From: Aphidius gifuensis
Lineage: Eukaryota; Arthropoda; Insecta; Hymenoptera; Braconidae
Length of the DNA stretch: 64,000 nucleotides
Direction of reading: 5' to 3'
Assembly: GCF_014905175.1 (NCBI RefSeq)
Contig: NC_057789.1
Coordinates: 21,634,555 to 21,698,554, forward strand
The notes under the pieces were generated by a model that saw only the letters and a list, made by a program, of their open reading frames with translations, was not told the DNA's origin and did no database searches. Shown in pieces: positions 11,733 through 21,783 of this stretch (positions are counted from its first letter, which is position 1; each line of letters begins with the position of its first letter). A program made the position numbers and the translations under genes.

Positions 11733-13540
11733 ATTTTTTTTTAAACTTTTTTCCTACTTGATGAGTTTTATCAATCGTTAATATAAAATTAGGAAAAAAA
11801 AATCGATACACCGAAATTTTAAAATCATTGATTATTGAAAATTACTGAACAACAATAATTGTATGAAAATAGAAAAAAATAAAATAAAAACAAACAATAT
11901 TTTTATAAATGAATGAAAAAAATTTGTTTAAATGTGTACTTATTATTATTTTGTTCAATTACAACAACACGCCGAAGATGTTTACACATAATAAACCCGC
12001 GAGTCTAGATGGCTCACAATTTTTTTTTTCATGTTTCTTGAGTCAGCTGATTTGGACTACTTTTCCTTCATTTTTTTCTGTTTCATGGTACACGAACACA
12101 TTTGTATTCTGTCTATTTTTTTCTTGAATTGAGATAAAAATTATACTATTCAACTTGTATTTCTGTCTTACAGATGGCGTTTCAATTTTTTTTCAATGTA
12201 GCTACTACTAGCTCGGAAGATTAAAGTATATACTATTTTTACAAGTTATTAAGTATACTTTGGGTTTTTTGGTCACCACCATCATGTACAATGCATGCTA
12301 TGGGAAACGTACATCCACATACATCTACTTTCATTATTTATTATTGAAAAGATTTCATTTCCGTTTTTTTTGGATTTATAAATCCAAATTTGGAAATTCA
12401 TAATGTTACGTACCAAGTTGAAAAATTAAAATTTAACTATGAAATAACAAAAAAAAGAAAGAATGTTTAAAGCCAAAATTTAATGAGTAAATAATCATAG
12501 AATAATTACAATAAATCAACTTGGTATTTAACGTTATAATTAAAAATCCTCTTATTTTGTTATTCCCTACAGGGTAACGGGTTAGGAGGGAATGTGTATG
12601 ATTGTAGATGTACCTTGATGTAAGAATAATCCGAAACAATTGTTGAGAGCGTGTCAATCTGGATGGTCGCCTGTTGTTGTTGATAGTCTCGAATAATCCA
12701 AACGTAAAATGAACTCAAAGCACAGAAAACAACACCCCGGAGAAATGTCACAGTCAATAATGTTTTATATAGGATTAGGGAAGGTTAAATAACACAGGAA
12801 ATAATTATTTATTTATTTATTCTTTCGATCAATGTTTGATATGATTGAGAGGTTAATTCTTTATTCAAAAACTAATTGAATCGTTTTTTAACAATAATGT
12901 TTGTGACTAAAGTGAATTTTTATTATTTGAGTTTCTTAGCTGTCTTTCCGAAACAAACTTATCTGTTTTAACCGATAATCATTTGCGGACGAAAAAGACA
13001 AAAATAAAAAATAAAAAATGTTTTTTCGTTAATCGACATTTTGACAGCACTAGTAAAGCTTATTATTTACAGAACTGAAATTTAAATAATTAAAATTAAA
13101 ACTCACTTACTTATATGAAAATAAAAAATCTTCTAGATTTGATATAGATTGTTCTTGAAATTCTTACTTTTTCAATATTTTAAAAACTTGTGTAGAATGG
13201 TTCAATACAAATTATTCTCAAATTGAGAAAAACTGATGCGAATTGAAGAACAATAAGATTCCATTGCTTATTTCTTTTCTCTATTCTACAAAAATATTTT
13301 TATCACAAATAAAAATTTCTCCTAATAATTCTAGTTTATCGAAATTGAAAATAGTGTTGATATATTCGAAAATATAATTTGATGAATTTTTTTTCTTTTT
13401 AATTAATTAAAGCTTATTATGACTCACACACGGCATTCTTTTTGATCAAATCGAAATTTTTTGGAATGAAGTGGTTCACGGTTAATTTCATATTTCTTCA
13501 TCTAAGAAAATTTTTTACCGGCAAAATCTAAAAATTTTTC
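11733..13540. other. AT-rich spacer without a supported gene
   Basis: Several short open frames exist, but none begins convincingly or shows a domain. A minus-strand frame near 12560-12757 has a hydrophobic start and a TATATAAA sequence close upstream, but it lacks an ATG, so I do not call it. Confidence 0.4.
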
Positions 13541-13559
13541 AATGTAGAATTTTCCATTT

Positions 13560-14770
13560 CGTTGGATTTTCATGGCTGGTAAATCTCATCAAAGATATTT
13601 ATGGTACCAAATTAAAAACAGCTATAATTTTAACATCTTCATCTTGGTGTAGAGTTTTAAAAATATCATTTCCACGAGCATCTGTTAAACTATTATTTCA
13701 TGGATTATGCCAGGTAATAAAAATAATAATTCATATCGTAATTTGATTTTTTAAACTAAATAATTTAATTGATAATTTTGTTTATTCATATTCATGTTCA
13801 TGGAATACTATTCATATTTATGTTCATGGAATACTGAAACAAACACCAAATTAGAAACCAAGATTTCGATCAATTATGGATTCTGCTATAGATAATTATT
13901 TGACTGGAATGATTGACTTCAGTTGTTATGATGATATTGAATGTTGTCATACAACATCATTCCTGAATGTCAAGGATTTAAAAATATTCGTTCTAAGAAA
14001 GGTGCAACAAAAAATACAAAGCCTTGGAAGATTTATCGTAAGAATATTTTAATACTTACAAGAATATTTAAATACTTACAAATAGTAATATCCAAAAATT
14101 ATGATTTAAAATTGTATATATTTTTTTTCTTAGTTGAATGTATTAAATCTATTGACAAAGGTTATAATAATATACCAAGACCTGATGGTCTTTCTACAAT
14201 AATTCAATTTCCAAAATCAACGTCATTTGGCAAACCAACAAAACTTGATGTTCTTTGGAATTATAATACAAATAAAAAAGAAGGATTAAAAGCATTTTTC
14301 CTCGATGCAGTGTCAATTTTTGAACCACATATTAAAAATATCATTTGTTTTTTACTATCAGAACCATCCGACAATCAACAATTAAATCCTGTTAAATCAA
14401 AAGAAGATGTTCATCATTGTATCAAGTGATGGACATGCAAGTCACATCGCAATTCCATGCAGACATTTGCATAAGTTGTGTAAAAAACCAATCAATATGT
14501 CCAGAGTGCAACTAAGAAATTGTTGAACAAAAAAAAATATTTATTCCTATCATTTCAGGTAAAATAAATAATAAAATAAATCGAATTAATTATCGTACAT
14601 GTGATATTTCAGACTGCAAAGTATATGTATAATTGAATTTAACTTTGATTTTAGGTGGTAACAACAAGTGCTCAATTTGTAACGAAAAACGTCGTACATA
14701 AATGGCCAAGAAATGTATGCATTTGGATCTTCGCCAAACTTGTTTGAAGAAGTGGATTGCTACCAAAATA
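13560..14770 (+). pseudogene. Decayed multi-exon gene with RING-finger remnants
   Basis: Coding-like blocks are separated by consensus splice sites. A block ending ...RASVKLLFHGLCQ closes with a donor (CAGGTAATA) near 13710. A second block from about 13855 ends at a GTAAGA donor near 14038. A third opens after a TTTTTTCTTAG acceptor near 14132 and contains DGLSTIIQFPKS and LWNYNTNKKEGLKAFFLDAV. It ends in RING-like cysteines: PCRH then, one frame away, ISCVKNQSICPEC, followed by a stop. Near 14660-14750 a second cysteine/histidine set appears (CSIC ... KCMH ... C) after a GT-rich acceptor. I infer a former RING-type E3-like gene, but the N-terminal half is unrecognised and the frames are broken. 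Confidence 0.35.
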
Positions 14771-14884
14771 TCAGTATATAAATCATTGAAAATAGTATAT
14801 TGTGCAACAAGGACGCTTGGGTTTTACCTTGCAGTTTTATCTTGTCGATACAACCTGGAGAATTTTTTACACGTAAAATGTTAA

Positions 14885-15699
14885 AATAATATTTCCTATT
14901 ATTGATTATTTATAATTGGAAATTTAAGTATTATTAATTATTGTTGAAAGCAATTTACTGTACGTTGACAACTAATTTCACAATATTCAGGGTTATAAGC
15001 ATAATAAAACAAATAAAAGAAATCAGTATGAATTTAAGTTTAAATTGTAATTACCCAGTTGATGCAAAGATGCTGTTATGTCCGAAGTACCCGTTATAAT
15101 TGTGTTGTTAATTAGTTATTTGATCCTAACCTTTCGGTCAATAGATCAGGTCCACAGCGTAGTAGGAGAAGACTTAGGGCAAGAAAAGAAAATAGTAATG
15201 TTGTTGATGATATTTTTTTAATAATAACGGTTAACTATATTTATTTAACAATGTGATTTGACGATACAATAGTTGACAGTAAATATTACAAATTGTAGAG
15301 TTTAATTCTAACATGGTTTTTAAAACGTTTGTATGTTCTGTCGAGTTACAATGTGTCTAATTACAAAGATTTTAAGTCAGAAGACCTAACTCTAACGTAA
15401 TGATAATTACATGGCTATGTTTAGGCTCCCGGTCCCTAACAACAACCGATTTGTCTTAGTTTTTCGGGGTGTATTTATACTCGTATTTTCTCAGAGTAGG
15501 AGACAAAAGGCCGGGTCACAAATGTGCCGCTATCCGAGGGTATTGCGTTGGTCTATCGTAAATGTAATCTAATCTGTCGCCTCTGGCTCCAAGAAAGTCG
15601 TAAAAATTCTATGTATCCGGTAAAATAGTTTGGGAAAAGTCTCTTTAGTTTGAATATCATTTTATTACTTTTTAAGTGCATACAGCTGTGTAGTTTTGG
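14885..15699. other. Flanking DNA left of the giant retroelement, nothing recognised
   Basis: Mixed AT-rich sequence with no coding signal that I can support. It becomes contiguous with 50159 onward when the retroelement and one target-site copy are removed. Confidence 0.5.
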
Positions 15700-15703
15700 G
15701 TCT
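15700..15703. repeat. Target-site duplication GTCT, left copy
   Basis: GTCT directly precedes the TG that opens the left LTR. The same four bases directly follow the CA that closes the right LTR at 50155-50158. A 4-bp duplication is what Ty3/gypsy-type integrases commonly leave. Confidence 0.8.
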
Positions 15704-17705
15704 TGAAATATCGTAGCCGGATTATTTACAAGACATAATTATTTTGCCCTATAAAATAATCCTGCATGATTTGTAATTAATTGACCCAATTCACCCAGCG
15801 CACTTAAGACAAACTATAGGTAGGTTTGGGCAGATAGACGCGTAATTTAGGGAGGGTAAATGACACCTGAAAAGGACACGAAAAATATAACACAAACACA
15901 AATATAATTTTATAATAAAATAATTGAGACGACACACGACATTTATTATTCGGAAAAAGCATTAATTTTATTTATAAGAAACACCATGATTTGAATTAAA
16001 AAGTACATAGAAAAAAACACACTTAATTCAACGTAAAAATTATAAAAATATAAAAATATAAAAATACGCAAAACTAAATTAAAACAAAGGCCCCACGCGT
16101 CGATAATATAGAGAGAGATCAAGTGAAAATTACGGAGTCAGCAAATTGAAATAATAAAGAAACAATCGGTAGGATAAAATTAAACCGGATAAAACTCAAC
16201 TAGATTGGGAAGCAATCTAGTTGATTAATTTAATAAAACACTGACTCTACAATAACGTAATTATGACACTTGATTGACGATAACAATTATTTAAAATTAC
16301 ACTGATAAAACGCGGTCAAACATTTATTATAAAAATAATATTGGTACTTACAATGATTGTTGAACTTAATTTACTGGCTAATGAACGACGTGGACCTTGA
16401 CCTTGGCTTCGTTTTGATTACAATATAGATCGATGGTTGTGTAGTGGATTGATGATGAACAACGGTATTAATTGTAAAAATAAAGCACTCGCGTAGCACA
16501 CAATTTAATTCTCTAATTAATCAACGATTTTGTTGGATTAAAATATATTTAAAACCAAATTAATTAAATTTATTGTATAACAGAGGGCTATACAAATTAT
16601 TTAAAGTAATTAAAGAATTTAAATCTGATTGAGAAATATTAAAATATCAAATAATTAAACTTGCAACTGATTTGACAATAAGAATATTCTAAGTTTTAAT
16701 TCAGAAAAATAAAAATATTCTAAGTTTTAATAAAAATTATTAAATTTTTCTAAGTCAAAATTCAGATATTGTAAAATTTTCCAAGTTTTAATTTAAAAAT
16801 ATTAAAAATTTTCTAAGTTTTAATTCAGAAAAAATAAAATATTTCTAAGTCTTTATTTAGAAAATTAAAAATATTCTAAGTTTTAATTCAGAAAAATAAA
16901 ATATTCTAAGTTTTAATCAAAAAAAAAATAATTAAACTTTTCTAAGTCAAAACTCAGATATTGTAAAATTTTCCAAGTTTTAATTTAAAAATATTAAAAT
17001 TTTCTAAGTTTTAATTCAGAAAAATAAAATATTTCTAAGTATTTATTCAGAAAATTAAAAATATTCTAAGTTTTAATTCAGAAAAATAAAATATTCTAAG
17101 TCTTTAAACTCAAGAATAATCAAATTTTCTAAGTCTTTATTAGAAGAATAAAGCTTCGGCGATTAAGTAGAACTTAATTAGAGCTGGAAGAGCTAGTTAT
17201 GGTGCAGAGGCTGCAGACCAAGTAAAATTAAAAATCTAGATCGATTAAGTTTGGGACTCAATCAGCCCTTAGAAAAGTGGGGATCTTTCGGAGACGTTCG
17301 GTTTTCTCCTGGTCCATTTCCTATTTTCCTTAGTCTACTTATTTTCTATTGGTCAGCTCAAAGGCGTGATCTTTGCGTATCAATTAAAAATATTTCTAAT
17401 TAAAATTTTATAACATGAGTGGTATCAAGAGAATCCTTGTATTTTTACGATTCTGTTGATATCACTCATTGCACTAATTTATCTTTTAAATCAATTAATA
17501 AAATTGGCGGTATTGCCGCTTGGCATTAGTGCCGGCTCAAGAAAATTATTGAGGGGGCAAAGTCTCTGGTTCCCCAAAATATAATGCTCTCCTATTGCGT
17601 AAGATGGAGCTAAGGGTATCGAAATATACCCTGAATATATAAAAAGATAAAAATATTAAAAATAGAAAATAAAAAAAATTGGTGCGCCTACCGCAGGACA
17701 TTACA
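15704..17705 (-). repeat. 3' LTR of the giant retroelement
   Basis: It begins TGAAATATCG and ends GGACATTACA on the plus strand, giving TG...CA termini in either direction. In element sense a TATAAAA candidate lies near 17405-17412 and an AATAAA candidate at 17136-17141. A minisatellite of about 30 bp (ATTCTAAGTTTTAATTCAGA units) fills about 16690-17135. It is nearly identical to 48153-50154. Confidence 0.9.
16690..17135. repeat. ~30-bp minisatellite inside the LTR
   Basis: About fourteen units built on TTCTAAGTTTTAATTCAGAA with AAATA spacers. The same array recurs at about 49137-49584 in the other LTR. In element sense it lies downstream of the AATAAA candidate, toward the U5 side. Confidence 0.8.
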
Positions 17706-17712
17706 CCCCCAC
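17706..17712 (-). promoter_or_regulatory. Polypurine tract (GTGGGGG)
   Basis: On the minus strand GTGGGGG directly precedes the TGTAATG that opens the 3' LTR. This is the expected position of the plus-strand DNA primer. It is short, but its placement next to the LTR fits. Confidence 0.65.
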
Positions 17713-17844
17713 AGTAAAACCTTTCGTTCAGGGAACGAATGTACGTAAACGGAAGGCCTAACGTACTGTTCCGTTATTATTTTCCTTAAATTTTACCTTA
17801 AAGTTAGGATTACAATATTTCTTAATATCTATCCGTTGAATCCA

Positions 17845-17879
17845 GAAGTTCTTGAAGTTCTTGAAGTTCTTGAAGTTCT
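17845..17879. repeat. 9-bp tandem repeat (GAAGTTCTT)n
   Basis: About four perfect units between the end of the 400-residue accessory ORF and the polypurine tract. Confidence 0.8.
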
Positions 17880-17925
17880 GATGGGTTATCTTACGACGCC
17901 TCTTGTAGTTGGAGTAGTCTTCAGC

Positions 17926-19128
17926 TTATACCGAACTCTGGGTTCGTCTTGCTGCCTTGGCCAATTTTTGGGCGTAAATTTCTTTGAAATCTTTGAAGGT
18001 TAGAAATTCTCTAACGCAATCTGCACATTTATTTGGGTCGTGTTGTTCCAACAATATCTCAGCGCAGTTTGCACAGCTGAGTGGCAATTCTGGATCGTCC
18101 GACCACATGTGAGGATGGTCTATGTAGGTGTATTCGTTGTGGTACTTTATTAGGTCACTTTTATATGTACATGTCGTACACAATAGTTTCTCTCCCTCTG
18201 CTTGATAAATAGTGACTCCGTGGATATAGGGAGCCTCTTTGAGACAGAACAGGACTCCTGCTTCTTTGAGCTCTTCCTCCACGTTGATTTGTCCTCTCTC
18301 AATTTTCCTCACTAAACTATTGGACACCATGTCAAGTTGACAGCCGGGACGGTAACACCGTCGTAGATATTGGAAAGTTTTCTCTGGTTCCAAATTTTCT
18401 TGTGTGGTTACTGACTCTTGAGGACAATATTTTATATCGTGACCTCCATCACATTGCGTACATTTGTCATTGGAGTCTTGGAATAGTATTTCCAATCCTA
18501 CATCTTCTTCTGTGTCCATCCACTCTTCTTCTGCTTCTTCCTCTTCTTCTTCTTCTTGCATTAACCAGTATGGATCATTCGAATTTAAATAGGCTTTTTC
18601 GATATTTCCGACAGATTCAACATACATGGAGTCGGGTTTGTTGAATAATAATCCAATTCCCCACTCTTCTTCAGTATCTAACCATGTTTCTTTTTCTAAT
18701 GCTGATTTGAGTTGACTTAGGTCTACTCCCCAACCTTTATCTTCATATGCACATTGTGCACACCAATTTACCAAGTGAAATTTGGCTATTAATACTCTAC
18801 AGCGTCCGCAATAGATATCCACTTGTTCGTGGTGGTTGGCCCATAAAGTTATGTTATGGATCTCTTCGTACGTTTCGTCCGACGTAATATCTCGTTCGAT
18901 ATCGTAACAACTGATGCAGTAGAAAGTCTCTGCGTACCTATTTTTACTTCGGTACAACACCAAAGCCTTGATCCCTGGTCGTGGTTGAATTTCATCCGTC
19001 TGCGTCTGCCTTAGTGAACTTATGGCATCCAAATAATCACCTTTTGGAGAATAACGGGCATCGAACTCTTCCCACCTTGGATCTTGCGTGACAATATACT
19101 GGCAAGTGATATATTCAGCAGACATCAT
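17926..19128 (-). CDS. Accessory protein A: cysteine-rich, two copies of a new CxxC domain
   Basis: A 400-residue ORF, last before the 3' LTR. I do not recognise the family. It carries an N-terminal unit (FYCISCY, then a histidine, IYCGRC, CAQC at about residues 70-140) and a C-terminal unit with the same order (LLCTTC, a histidine, LSCANC, CADC at about 310-370). Between them are two WxDTEE...LLF-type repeats, a run of glutamates (about 195-205) and a CCHC-like knuckle (CTQCDGGHDIKYC). The minus-strand neighbour at 19486-20694 has the same CxxC unit, so the two are probably diverged duplicates. A TTTCTAG acceptor candidate lies about 30 nt before the ATG, suggesting expression from a spliced mRNA. 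Nucleic-acid or protein binding through zinc is inference. Confidence 0.75.
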   Translation of the reverse strand: MMSAEYITCQYIVTQDPRWEEFDARYSPKGDYLDAISSLRQTQTDEIQPRPGIKALVLYRSKNRYAETFYCISCYDIERDITSDETYEEIHNITLWANHHEQVDIYCGRCRVLIAKFHLVNWCAQCAYEDKGWGVDLSQLKSALEKETWLDTEEEWGIGLLFNKPDSMYVESVGNIEKAYLNSNDPYWLMQEEEEEEEAEEEWMDTEEDVGLEILFQDSNDKCTQCDGGHDIKYCPQESVTTQENLEPEKTFQYLRRCYRPGCQLDMVSNSLVRKIERGQINVEEELKEAGVLFCLKEAPYIHGVTIYQAEGEKLLCTTCTYKSDLIKYHNEYTYIDHPHMWSDDPELPLSCANCAEILLEQHDPNKCADCVREFLTFKDFKEIYAQKLAKAARRTQSSV

Positions 19129-19157
19129 GATGATATATTAAAAGTGATACAGATTCA

Positions 19158-19159
19158 CT
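19158..19159 (-). promoter_or_regulatory. Candidate splice acceptor for accessory protein A
   Basis: Minus-strand AATTTCTAG ends here, about 30 nt upstream of the start codon at 19128. The pyrimidine tract is modest. Confidence 0.4.
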
Positions 19160-19485
19160 AGAAATTAGATAAATCTAAACAACAGATGATAACATTAATT
19201 AATTTAACATTTATTTTAACTTATTATTATCATGCTTACTACTTAAAAATTTTGTTTTATGTCAGAGGATAAATAATTGATTTTAATTATTTATCCCTTA
19301 ACATAGGTTTCTCCCCCCCTAAATTATATTTTTTTTTTTTTTGTGTAGTTTTTTTTTTTTTTTTTTTTTTTGTTGTTTTTTTTTTTTATATATTTTTTTT
19401 TTATACTTCGGGGTCTTAATTATTTATTAAAATTAATTTTATTTCCTACAATGTTTTTTTTTTTTTTTATTATTATTATTATTAT

Positions 19486-20694
19486 CTATTTTTCTGAACA
19501 CCCATCTTCTCGCATCTTCTTAACTAAGAAATCTCTTATCTCATCAAGATGTGGGAGGATTTTTTTTAAATCTATTTCTTTTATAGGGAACGTTGAGGTA
19601 TCGATTGTATTGATACTTATTTCTCTCTTTTTATTTTTGCAGTTAGTTGTCGCATGACCTATTCTTCCACATACATAACACTGGGAAGGAAATCCCGGTC
19701 GGACAGGTTTACATGTAAAACACCTTTGTTCCAATGCCTTTCTACGTTCTAATTTTACCTCTCTTTTACTTAGTTTGGCTTGCTTTTGGCTTGCGTGAAT
19801 TAATCCCCATATGTCCATGTAAGTTTCGTTACAAAATTCACAATTTCGGTTTGTAATCTCTTCTAGAGATTCTAATTTATCTTGTATTAATTCTAAACGC
19901 AACCCAGCTAGCTTTGCGGATAGCCATCTTGGGCAATGTTCTGCAGTGTGATGTTGATTGCAAAGTTGGCAACGAATATTATTTTCTTTGGCGTATTCTT
20001 CCGACCTGAGTCCTTTTTCTGTTACAAAACGGAACCCTTCTCTACAAATTTCGTCTGGTCCCCAAATCTTAGTTTTAATGGATGAAGTAGGACACCAGTT
20101 AGCGTCATTTCTCTTCATATAGATTACATATTTTTTTGGAGGTTGAAACTGAGAAGGTTCTGTCACTGTTGAGTCATTTGATGAGTTGTCTAAACCGTTT
20201 GATTTGGGTTCTGGTTCCCTGGGTACACTAATGAGATCTTGCACGATGATTGTCTCATATTCTTCCAGCAAATTATCATGGATAATGTATTCAGCTAGAC
20301 AATCTTCACAATTATGGGTCCAGTTTTCTTGTAACAGTTGAGTGTGACATTCACTACAATAGCAATCCAAATTCTCCTCCACTGTTAATATATGGTATTT
20401 TTTTAAAATTGTATGGTATTGGACCTCAGCCTCGTTAACATTCTTTGTATAACATTGTATGCATAGCAAGGTTTCTTTAGGATCTTCAGGTCTTTTCCTG
20501 ATGACTATTGTAGTTACATCTTCGGCGAGCTGTATACACCATCCGAAGCAAGCACCATTAAATAAATTTACACCGCTTCTCCATTTAGAGTTTATCACTC
20601 TTTTTAATTGATTAGATGACCATGCTACTGCACATCTATTGAGTTGACAATTTCTTAGATTCTTGGCAGCCTGTAAGTATTTTGGTGCTGCCAT
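19486..20694 (-). CDS. Accessory protein B: cysteine-rich with CCHC knuckles, related to A
   Basis: A 402-residue ORF. An LLCIQCY ... H ... YCSEC ... CEDC unit (about residues 77-137) parallels both units of accessory protein A. Further on are a CQLCNQHHTAEHC knuckle (about 243-256), a CEFC pair, a basic helical stretch and a CFTC ... CYVCGRIGHATTNC retroviral-type CCHC knuckle (about 335-365). Four or more zinc-binding clusters suggest an RNA-binding or regulatory role comparable in position to lentiviral or spumaviral accessory genes; that role is inference. An acceptor (GATTACAG) ends 16 nt upstream of the ATG. Long T-runs lie just past its stop on the plus strand (19320-19480). Confidence 0.75.
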   Translation of the reverse strand: MAAPKYLQAAKNLRNCQLNRCAVAWSSNQLKRVINSKWRSGVNLFNGACFGWCIQLAEDVTTIVIRKRPEDPKETLLCIQCYTKNVNEAEVQYHTILKKYHILTVEENLDCYCSECHTQLLQENWTHNCEDCLAEYIIHDNLLEEYETIIVQDLISVPREPEPKSNGLDNSSNDSTVTEPSQFQPPKKYVIYMKRNDANWCPTSSIKTKIWGPDEICREGFRFVTEKGLRSEEYAKENNIRCQLCNQHHTAEHCPRWLSAKLAGLRLELIQDKLESLEEITNRNCEFCNETYMDIWGLIHASQKQAKLSKREVKLERRKALEQRCFTCKPVRPGFPSQCYVCGRIGHATTNCKNKKREISINTIDTSTFPIKEIDLKKILPHLDEIRDFLVKKMREDGCSEK

Positions 20695-20709
20695 TTTTAC
20701 GAGGTAATT

Positions 20710-20711
20710 CT
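20710..20711 (-). promoter_or_regulatory. Candidate splice acceptor for accessory protein B
   Basis: Minus-strand TCTGTCTACGATTACAG ends here, a good pyrimidine-AG context with the ATG close downstream at 20694. Confidence 0.5.
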
Positions 20712-21032
20712 GTAATCGTAGACAGAGACATTGGTTCTTAGTGAAGGGATTATTTTAACCTAAATGTAAAATAAATTTTTTTTTTTTTTTTCATAAACTA
20801 ATTTAGATTTTCTTTAAATTAATCTTCCTTGAGAGAATAAATAAAAAAAATTATTATCTATTCCCTCAATCGAAGAAGATGTCCCTCCCTTTTTTTTCTA
20901 TAGTAAGAAAATTAAAATTATTTGTTTATAAAAGTAATTGTTTAGGACATCAATTATAACAAAAATTAAAAAAAAAAAAAAAAAATATAGTATTCTTAAT
21001 CATTATACATCATGGTAATTGGAAAAAATTTA

Positions 21033-21647
21033 TTAAAATTGGATGCGTCGTCTAGCACAAGTTTTAGTTGAAAATGGGGCCGGTGAGTATTCGACTAGTG
21101 GTTTTTCGATGTCTATCTCTGCTACATCAACCCTAGTGTCATCATCTTCTTGAGGAGGAGGAATCCCATCAAACAATACCCATCTCCCTTCAGCAACGCT
21201 GTTTTGATCAGGTTGTGGTGGAGATGAGGTGCCATTTGAAGTGGGTGGACTCGCAGATTGTGGAGTCCAACTTCCTTCTTCTGATGAGTTCATTGGTGGT
21301 TTTTCCCTTGAATCTCTGCGTGGTGAAAATTTTTCCGGACTGTATGCGTGTTCATCCAACACGTTGTAGTCGTCGGAATACGGCCGGTATCGGGCGGAAG
21401 CAATTTTCTCCATGAGTTTTTGACGTTCTAAATCTCTGATATGCTGTACCCATTCGCAAACCCTGTCGATACAGGAGAAAGACCATTCCTCCCCCCGTAT
21501 TCCGTTAGTTTGTCTCTGCGTGAGTAACCATCCCAGAGGTTGACTTCGTCTTTTCATATAATTTATTTCTATTGAATCATCGATGAGCGATCCGGATTCG
21601 GAATCATGCAGTGGCAGATTTTCGTTCACAATATGCTGTGCTTCCAT
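21033..21647 (-). CDS. Accessory protein C: proline/serine-rich, 204 aa, unrecognised
   Basis: A 204-residue ORF between env and accessory protein B. It has an acidic N-terminus, a short predicted helical centre (about residues 60-90), a Ser/Pro-rich stretch (about 105-150) and a basic end (CARRRIQF). No known domain is visible. The minus-strand sequence TTTGATTGTAG abuts its ATG exactly, which is strong circumstantial evidence for translation from a spliced transcript. It shows no clear similarity to accessory proteins A or B. It could be a Gag-interacting or release-type protein given the Pro-rich region; that is only a suggestion. Confidence 0.65.
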   Translation of the reverse strand: MEAQHIVNENLPLHDSESGSLIDDSIEINYMKRRSQPLGWLLTQRQTNGIRGEEWSFSCIDRVCEWVQHIRDLERQKLMEKIASARYRPYSDDYNVLDEHAYSPEKFSPRRDSREKPPMNSSEEGSWTPQSASPPTSNGTSSPPQPDQNSVAEGRWVLFDGIPPPQEDDDTRVDVAEIDIEKPLVEYSPAPFSTKTCARRRIQF

Positions 21648-21649
21648 CT
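21648..21649 (-). promoter_or_regulatory. Splice acceptor abutting the accessory C start codon
   Basis: Minus-strand GATTTGATTGTAG is followed immediately by ATG at 21647. Confidence 0.6.
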
Positions 21650-21783
21650 ACAATCAAATCAAAACAAAATCCAACCCAACACACATATATCGTGAATTTA
21701 ATACCTTCTATCGTTTACCATGATGTTTACTAATCGTAGCTTAATTTCTAAACTTACTTTCTAAAATATAATATTAATTAAAC

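Noticed and set aside
12560..12757. Small signal-anchor protein gene on the minus strand
   Set aside because: A TATA-like sequence and a hydrophobic start are present, but the frame begins with TTG and has no ATG or homology.
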